Below are positions 1 to 4,512 of a stretch of DNA of 9,245 nucleotides, piece after piece. The stretch comes from Bacteroidota bacterium (GTDB lineage: Bacteria > Bacteroidota > Bacteroidia > Bacteroidales > UBA10428). The translations under genes and the position numbers were made by a program. The stretch's first letter is position 1. The number at the start of each line of letters is the position of its first letter. The notes under the pieces were generated by a model that saw nothing but the letters and a program-made list of their open reading frames with translations, had not been told where the DNA came from and ran no database searches. The stretch is from contig JAHEEB010000106.1 of assembly GCA_024640925.1 (NCBI GenBank), forward strand, positions 1 to 9,245, in the 5' to 3' direction.

Positions 1-357
1 CTTCAGACAGCTTGTTCCAACAATGATTTGGAATCTGCTAAAATATTAATTGAATTCGGTGCTGTGAACTTTCATGCAGGAGATAAGGAAACACCCTTGA
101 TTAAAGAAGTTGAAGCAGAAGCTGGCGAAGAATTAATTGATTTTCTATTAGAAAATGGAGCCGATATTAATTATGGAGATGGTTCGTCAACAGCATTAAT
201 GGCGGCAGTTTCCTATAAAAATTTAAAGCTGGTTAAACATTTGCTATCAAAAGGAGCAAAAGTAAAAGACATTAAAAATCTGAATGGTGAGGATGCTTTA
301 GAATTTGCACAAAGAGTAGGAGACTTGGATATAGTTAAAATTTTATCACATATTTAA
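1..357 (+). CDS. Ankyrin-repeat protein, 3' part (5' end outside window)
   Basis: The frame is open from base 1, so only the last 118 residues are visible. A TTG at 28 is internal and is not the likely start. The visible part contains ankyrin-type repeats: a TPLI helix start followed by IDFLLENGADIN, then a second unit with TALMAAVSYKNLKLVKHLLSKGAKV, and a degenerate last repeat ending in DIVKILSHI. Each unit has the helix-turn-helix pattern and the LL.NGA(D/K) turn of ankyrin repeats. Ankyrin arrays bind proteins and no catalytic motif is seen. The stop lies 2 bp before the ParA start, so the two are almost certainly co-transcribed and probably translationally coupled. Neighbours suggest an accessory protein of an eCIS locus; that role is inference. 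The family call is strong, the function unknown. Confidence 0.85.
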   Translation, partial: LQTACSNNDLESAKILIEFGAVNFHAGDKETPLIKEVEAEAGEELIDFLLENGADINYGDGSSTALMAAVSYKNLKLVKHLLSKGAKVKDIKNLNGEDALEFAQRVGDLDIVKILSHI

Positions 358-359
358 AA

Positions 360-1130
360 ATGCCAACCATATCTCTAGCCATACAAAAAGGAGGTTCCGG
401 AAAAACTACCACAGCCATAAATCTGGCTGCTGCGCTTCAGCAAATGGGACATAGTACGCTTTTAATCGATTTGGACCCGCAGGCAAACCTCAGTCAGGCT
501 CTTGGTATTTCAAATGAGCCGGAAGAAAATATTTATACTCTTATTCGACAGGTTTCTATTGGAAACGATGTGGATGCCGAAAAATGCATTTTACAAAAAA
601 ATGGGCAGTCGGTAATTCCTGCTACATTGGAACTGGCTAATGCTGAACTGGAATTGGTAAGTGTCTATGGACGCGAAAATATTGTTAAGAATATTATTAA
701 ACCCTTAAAGAAAAGCTTCGAATATGTGATAATTGATTGTCCGCCTGCTGTAGGCATGCTCACTGCAAATGCTCTTGCTGCAAGTGAATATGTGCTTATT
801 CCTTTACAGGCTGAGTATTTACCCCTCAAAGGGGTGGAGAGTTTTATGCAAACGATAAAGCAAATCCGGAAACATTTAAACCCCAACTTACTGGTTCTTG
901 GTTTTTTGCTTACAAAATATGACGAACATAAAACAATGAATAGGCAGATTCTTGATAAATTAACCAGTGAGTTCGGCGATTTGGTTTTTCAATCAAAAAT
1001 ACGGATAAATATTGCACTTGCTAAGGCCCAGGAAATAGGTCAGGATATTTTTTCCTTTGATAAAAGCACTCACGGCGCCAGGGATTATCTTCAGTTAGCA
1101 GAAGAAATACTGGCGAAAATTTCTCAATAA
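360..1130 (+). CDS. ParA/Soj-family partition-type ATPase
   Basis: This is a 256-residue protein of typical length for chromosomal ParA/Soj ATPases. It has the deviant Walker A motif KGGSGKTT at residues 10-17 with the signature lysine K10, the Walker A' segment IDLDPQANLS at about 36-45, and the Walker B segment VIIDCPP at 123-129. LPLKGVESF near 154-162 is also typical. ParA ATPases dimerise on ATP, bind DNA nonspecifically and position DNA or large protein cargo in the cell. No ParB gene lies in the window, so a plasmid or chromosome partition role is not supported. The start ATG is 2 bp after the ankyrin gene's stop, and the DUF4157 gene follows after 40 bp. A role in positioning the injection apparatus, as McdA does for carboxysomes, is inference from context. 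There is no N-terminal helix-turn-helix extension. Confidence 0.93.
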   Translation: MPTISLAIQKGGSGKTTTAINLAAALQQMGHSTLLIDLDPQANLSQALGISNEPEENIYTLIRQVSIGNDVDAEKCILQKNGQSVIPATLELANAELELVSVYGRENIVKNIIKPLKKSFEYVIIDCPPAVGMLTANALAASEYVLIPLQAEYLPLKGVESFMQTIKQIRKHLNPNLLVLGFLLTKYDEHKTMNRQILDKLTSEFGDLVFQSKIRINIALAKAQEIGQDIFSFDKSTHGARDYLQLAEEILAKISQ

Positions 1131-1170
1131 TTTAGGTATATATGTTGAAAATCAATTAAATCCAACGCAT

Positions 1171-2877
1171 ATGAAATCGGCATTTAACAGATTCAATCAG
1201 TTTTATCGTCAACAGCAACCTGAAAAAAAGGAAGAACCTTTTTTTGGTACAAAATCAACAGCTGATAAAATTCAACAAAAGTCTGACTCAGCCTTTTTTA
1301 AAAAACAGGATCAGGATCCTTATGAAAAGGAAGCCGATGCTGTGGCAACAAACATAGTCGACAATAAATCGGCAAACAAAGTAGTTCAAAAAGATAATAT
1401 AAGCACCATACACCGACAAGCAGAGGAAGAGGAAAAACCGGTTCAGAAGCAAGAAGAGGAAGAAACTCAAGCCAAACCTGAAGAGGAAGAACTAAAACAG
1501 GGTAAGGCAGAGGAAGAAGAAGAACCTTTACAAGGAAAGGCTGAAGAAGAGGAAAAGCCACTACAAGGCAAAGGTGAAGAGGAAGAACAACCATTGCAGG
1601 GAAAAACCGAAGAGAAGGAAGAAAAGTCTGTGAAGAGAAAACCAGAGGAAGAAGAAATTAAGCAAGGCAAAGCTGAGGAGGAGGAACCATTACAGGCAAA
1701 AGAAGAAAAAATAAAAAGGAAGTCCAATAAAGGATTCAATGGGGGAATAAAGCATATAAATAAAAAGCTTACTAACTCAAAAGGTCAGGGTCATTCCATT
1801 TCTGATAAAAGTCTTGCTGAAATGGAACATGCCTTTGGGTATAATTTTAAAAATGTAAAAATTCATACCGATGCCGATTCGGTACAAATGAATAAAGATT
1901 TACATTCCCAGGCATTTGCTCATGGTACTGACATTTACTTCAATTCAGGAAAATACAATACAGATACAAATAATGGTAAAAGGTTACTGGCACATGAACT
2001 GACTCATGTTGTACAGCAAGGAAAAGCCATGAAATCAATTCAACGAAAAGAATCTGAAGATAAAAAAGAAAAGCCAACACTTAATTATAAAAAGGCCCTT
2101 AAAGCAAATGAGAAATTTGCCGGTGCTGACTCGTTGGGTTGGTTATCAAAACTCGAAACAATTAAAGGAGGGGCATTCAAAGTTTGGAGCGATCTCTGGA
2201 GGGCCGGTAAATACGATGAATTTGCCGATGTTGTTGCACAATACCAGATAGATAATGGGTATAAAAAGAAAGAAATTGATGGAATACTGGGTTTAAGCAC
2301 TTGGTCAAAAATTGGTGGTTATGGTGAAGCAATGGCCGGAATTGAAAGAGTTAAAGGAGATAAAGCCAACGAAGTTTGCACTCTTGGGACAAAAGAGAGA
2401 ATTGAAAGTGGCCACAAACTGGCAACCATGGAAAAATTCAAACTGCCCGAAGGAAAAACGGATAGAATATTTAATATAATTCTCCAAAGTCAGGTTTCTA
2501 AGATGCAGGAAATTGAAGAACAATATCGTGGCACAGGAGCAGCTGGAGCAATGGTTTATGCTGGCAAAGCTACTTTTGTTAGCGAAGCCGATATCTGGGC
2601 CGGGGCATTACGTCCGGGTGCATTGATACAGGTATGGTCAGATAAAGCGGCCTATGAACTCATGCGTATTGGATATGTTGAGTACAAAACGAAGAAAGGT
2701 AAGATAAAGACCAGGCCAATAAAAGATTCTGATGCAAACTTCTTTGGAACATCTGCAGTATTTATGTATTACGACGATCCAAAAAAGCCGGAAAAGATGC
2801 GTGTAAGGCATTTTAGTGGTGCTGAATGGTTTGCAAAAGGCGACTATTCCGTTTTTGTTACTGCTAATATTGATTAA
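1171..2877 (+). CDS. DUF4157 (eCIS_core) protein with acidic repeat linker and putative cargo C-terminus
   Basis: This is a 568-residue protein without signal peptide or membrane segment. Residues 1-60 carry a short EPFFG segment and DPYEKEADAVA, which in this family precede the core. Residues 84-180 are a Glu-rich repeat, with units like LQGKAEEEEKP. Residues 207-283 match DUF4157: EMEHAFGYNF, the VHTD-like KIHTDADS, QAFAHGTDIYF, then LLAHELTHVVQQG with HELTH at 275-279, a possible zinc-metallopeptidase HExxH. Residues about 351-383 resemble a peptidoglycan-binding repeat (EIDGILGLSTWSKIG). Residues about 450-568 form a globular domain with RPGALIQVW that I cannot name. The family is widespread in eCIS loci and linked to cargo or toxins; loading into the tube lumen is inference. 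The AAA+ ATPase lies 30 bp downstream. Proteolytic activity is unproven, since the third zinc ligand cannot be placed. Confidence 0.88.
   Translation: MKSAFNRFNQFYRQQQPEKKEEPFFGTKSTADKIQQKSDSAFFKKQDQDPYEKEADAVATNIVDNKSANKVVQKDNISTIHRQAEEEEKPVQKQEEEETQAKPEEEELKQGKAEEEEEPLQGKAEEEEKPLQGKGEEEEQPLQGKTEEKEEKSVKRKPEEEEIKQGKAEEEEPLQAKEEKIKRKSNKGFNGGIKHINKKLTNSKGQGHSISDKSLAEMEHAFGYNFKNVKIHTDADSVQMNKDLHSQAFAHGTDIYFNSGKYNTDTNNGKRLLAHELTHVVQQGKAMKSIQRKESEDKKEKPTLNYKKALKANEKFAGADSLGWLSKLETIKGGAFKVWSDLWRAGKYDEFADVVAQYQIDNGYKKKEIDGILGLSTWSKIGGYGEAMAGIERVKGDKANEVCTLGTKERIESGHKLATMEKFKLPEGKTDRIFNIILQSQVSKMQEIEEQYRGTGAAGAMVYAGKATFVSEADIWAGALRPGALIQVWSDKAAYELMRIGYVEYKTKKGKIKTRPIKDSDANFFGTSAVFMYYDDPKKPEKMRVRHFSGAEWFAKGDYSVFVTANID
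1420..1710 (+). repeat. 33-bp-period Glu-rich coding repeat in the DUF4157 gene
   Basis: Degenerate in-frame tandem units encode residues 84-180. The clearest run starts near 1501, with successive units beginning ggtaaggcagagg, ggaaaggctgaag and ggcaaaggtgaag at a 33-bp (11-residue) spacing. Each unit is a (L/K)QGK start followed by four or five Glu and a Pro-hydrophobic end. Flanking units are shorter and more diverged (KRKPEEEEI). The result is a highly acidic, probably extended linker between the N-terminal segment and the DUF4157 core. Copy number is likely to vary between strains, because such arrays expand and contract by slippage. Confidence 0.85.
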
Positions 2878-2907
2878 TTATCTATTTCGTTGTATATCTG
2901 AATAAAT

Positions 2908-3333
2908 ATGGAAAAAACCTTATATACAAAACTATCTGGAGAAACTTTCAATACTTTTCTGGAGAACGAATTCGCATGGTTGCGAAATGTAATCCATTAT
3001 CGCCTGGCACATCATTTTAATGGACATGATACGTTAAAGACCATAAGCGAAATAGCTGCTCCCGAACTAAAAAACAACAATTCCATTTATGAAGAATTTA
3101 TTGTTACAAATAATCTCAATCTGGAAGAAAGAGCTTTATTAGCTTTATCGCTGGTACCCCATATTTTTCCCGATTTTCTCGATGATGTAATTCAGACAGG
3201 TATTGGAAAAGCAGGCGAATTTCCTCAATTGGGTGGTGTAAGGGGACGAAACCACAGAGGGTTTTTACCAACAGGTGAAACAGCCTTGTTCATTTTAGCT
3301 GGAAATAACATGCAAGAACGAATGAAGGTTTAG
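2908..3333 (+). CDS. AAA+ ATPase, N-terminal fragment
   Basis: This 141-residue open frame starts at ATG 2908, 30 bp after the DUF4157 stop, and ends at the premature TAG. It contains the non-ATPase N-terminal region of eCIS AAA+ proteins: an amphipathic start, EERALLALSLVPHIFPDFLDD, and a Gly-rich GGVRGRNHRGFLPTGETALFI segment. It has no nucleotide-binding motif and would not hydrolyse ATP alone. It is listed as a separate open frame because it could still be translated; whether it folds independently is unknown. Confidence 0.5.
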   Translation: MEKTLYTKLSGETFNTFLENEFAWLRNVIHYRLAHHFNGHDTLKTISEIAAPELKNNNSIYEEFIVTNNLNLEERALLALSLVPHIFPDFLDDVIQTGIGKAGEFPQLGGVRGRNHRGFLPTGETALFILAGNNMQERMKV

Positions 3334-3375
3334 ACTCTTTTTAACGAAGAACATTTTTTTGCTAAAAATCAAGTC

Positions 3376-3618
3376 TTGTATCTCGAAGATCAGGATAGTG
3401 GAGAACCTTTCATGAGCAATAAAATAATTCTTTCACAGGAATATATCGATTGGTTTACACTTGGTAAAATTTCACGACCCCGGTTTGGACTTAACTTTCC
3501 AGCTCAATTTATCGAAACTCAAATGGATTGGGAGGATATAATCCTGAATCCTTCTACCGAAAAACAACTGTTTGAAATAAAATTGTGGCTTAAACATAAC
3601 CATGCTCTCATGAATTAA
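3376..3618 (+). CDS. AAA+ ATPase, middle fragment
   Basis: This open frame lies between the two premature stops. The longest version starts at TTG 3376, but ATG 3412 is the first standard start; the 14 codons between the TAG and the TTG also encode family-like sequence (LFNEEHFF). The product would be 80 or 68 residues, linking the N-terminal region to the ATPase module (SQEYIDWFTLGKISRPRFG, then NPSTEKQLFEIKLWLKH). It is probably not made as a stable protein. It matters mainly as evidence that the gene was once continuous. Confidence 0.3.
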   Translation: MYLEDQDSGEPFMSNKIILSQEYIDWFTLGKISRPRFGLNFPAQFIETQMDWEDIILNPSTEKQLFEIKLWLKHNHALMN

Positions 3619-3624
3619 CATGGT

Positions 3625-4269
3625 ATGCATAAGAAACTAAAACCTGGTTACAGGGCGCTTTTTTATGGACCTCCGGGGACTGGCAAAACTGTTACTGCAG
3701 CCTTGCTCGGAAAATATTTCAACCGCGATGTTTATAAAATCGATCTCTCATTAATGGTTTCGAAATACATTGGCGAGACGGAGAAAAACCTCTCCAAGTT
3801 ATTTGATAGAGCCAATAATAAGGGCTGGATACTTTTCTTTGATGAAGCTGATGCTCTTTTTGGAAAGCGTTCGCAGGTTAAGGATGCCCACGACAGGTAT
3901 GCCAACCAGGAGATTTCTTATTTACTTCAAAGGGTTGAATTATACAATGGGTTGGTTATTTTGGCTTCGAACCTGAAGGATAATATCGATGATGCTTTCA
4001 TGCGCAGGTTTCAGTCAAAAATATTTTTTCCTTTTCCAACAGTTGAAGAGAAAATAAAAATCTGGAAATTAGGTACACCAAAAGGATTTGTCCTGCCAGC
4101 CGACGAACAACTGATATCAGTGTGCCAGAAATATAAACTTACGGGTGCCGCCATTATGAATATAATCCAGTATTGCTCAATAATGAGTCTCGAAAGGGGC
4201 GAAAAAATTATTAGCAATGATGATATTAATGCCGGTATTCGAAAGGAATTTACAATGGAAGGAAATTAG
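3625..4269 (+). CDS. AAA+ ATPase module, C-terminal fragment
   Basis: This 214-residue open frame starts at ATG 3625, six bases after the premature TAA. It holds a complete AAA+ core: Walker A GPPGTGKT at residues 15-22, Walker B ILFFDEAD at 69-76, a sensor-1 Asn in VILASNL at about 116, and the arginine-finger pair in AFMRRFQ at about 127-128. DAHDRYANQEISYLLQR is typical of the eCIS subfamily. The catalytic core is undamaged, which fits either very recent inactivation or continued translation by reinitiation from the preceding stop. Alone it lacks the N-terminal region expected to recognise partners. It is the last plus-strand gene before the convergent gap. Confidence 0.6.
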   Translation: MHKKLKPGYRALFYGPPGTGKTVTAALLGKYFNRDVYKIDLSLMVSKYIGETEKNLSKLFDRANNKGWILFFDEADALFGKRSQVKDAHDRYANQEISYLLQRVELYNGLVILASNLKDNIDDAFMRRFQSKIFFPFPTVEEKIKIWKLGTPKGFVLPADEQLISVCQKYKLTGAAIMNIIQYCSIMSLERGEKIISNDDINAGIRKEFTMEGN

Positions 4270-4292
4270 ATTTTATCTTCAAAATAGCAATT

Positions 4293-4353
4293 TTTTGGTG
4301 TTTTAGTGTTTTGGTGGCAACAACAAAGCCACGAAAGCACCAAAGCACAAAGA
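4293..4353. repeat. Imperfect inverted repeat in the convergent gap
   Basis: The arms at 4293-4318 and 4328-4353 face each other around a 9-base loop. The inner 18 bases pair at 14 positions, ending in gtggc/gccac. The arms are built from short words of the form tttggtg/caccaaag. It resembles the palindromic intergenic elements scattered through many Bacteroidota genomes. The transcript of either strand could form a hairpin, so it may act as a bidirectional terminator between the AAA+ gene and the minus-strand operon. Mobility or copy number cannot be judged from one window. Confidence 0.65.
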
Positions 4354-4362
4354 AAGAAAAAC

Positions 4363-4410
4363 TCTTAGTGAATCTTAGGGTCTTAGTGGCAAAAAAAACC
4401 ACAAAGGAAA
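4363..4410. repeat. Short direct-repeat array (tcttagtg words) with A-tract mini-hairpin
   Basis: Three near-identical words, tcttagtg (4363), tcttaggg (4373) and tcttagtgg (4381), are followed by gtggc, an eight-A tract and ccacaaagg, so that gtgg (4386-4389) can pair with ccac (4399-4402). This cttagtg / ccacaaag vocabulary is a familiar intergenic repeat type in environmental Bacteroidota and other bacteria. An 80-codon open frame running through here is a by-product of the repeat and is not a gene. Confidence 0.55.
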
Positions 4411-4445
4411 ACCGGCTTAGTAAACAGATACTTCCTTCAACAACG

Positions 4446-4469
4446 CTGGCAGGTCTGAAGACCAGCCAG
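4446..4469. repeat. Compact hairpin, 10-bp stem with tetraloop
   Basis: The arm ctggcaggtc (4446-4455) pairs with gaccagccag (4460-4469) around a tgaa loop, with a single A:A mismatch (4451/4464). It is GC-rich against an AT-rich background. There is no adjacent T tract on the plus strand, so it is not a classical intrinsic terminator for the AAA+ gene. On the minus strand it lies about 44 bp beyond the stop of the dikinase-like gene, where it could stabilise the mRNA 3' end. Similar ctggcaggt palindromes recur in Bacteroidota intergenic DNA. Confidence 0.6.
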
Positions 4470-4512
4470 GTTGGGAAACATATTCATCAGCATCGTTTTG
4501 GACTCTTCATTA

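Larger units (their letters stand above)
2908..4269 (+). pseudogene. eCIS-type AAA+ ATPase gene interrupted by two in-frame stops
   Basis: One continuous reading frame of 454 codons encodes a full eCIS-associated AAA+ ATPase (Afp15-like group), but codon 142 is TAG (3331-3333) and codon 237 is TAA (3616-3618). There is no frameshift: translation across both stops stays in family register, with LFNEEHFF after the first and KKLKPGYRALFYGPPGTGKT after the second. The N-terminal half is the family-specific region, with LPTGETALFILAGN near codons 121-134; the C-terminal half is the AAA+ module. These ATPases are conserved in eCIS loci and are thought to aid assembly or sheath recycling. Each stop is one C-to-T step from a Gln codon. 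Either this is recent decay, or the pieces are made separately, or the base calls are wrong. Flanking genes are intact. Confidence 0.8.

Noticed and set aside
821..835. Perfect 6-bp-stem palindrome acccct-caa-aggggt
   Set aside because: It lies inside the ParA gene and encodes the conserved LPLKGVE segment, so coding constraint explains it. There is no T tract or gap for a terminator.
360..1130. Plasmid partition locus
   Set aside because: No ParB gene, replication gene or iteron array is visible, and the neighbours are eCIS-type genes.
1131..1170. Internal promoter before the DUF4157 gene
   Set aside because: The AT-rich gap has no convincing Bacteroidota -33/-7 (TTTG / TAnnTTTG) pair, so I do not call one.
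1298..1739. Minus-strand open frames opposite the DUF4157 gene
   Set aside because: They are the antisense of Glu-rich codons, giving Ser/Leu/Phe-rich low-complexity products. The plus strand has clear domains.
2908..4269. Stop-codon reassignment (TAG/TAA read as Gln)
   Set aside because: Other genes in the window end naturally at TAA or TGA where their families end, and the AAA+ gene itself ends at TAG 4267-4269. No other gene carries an internal stop.
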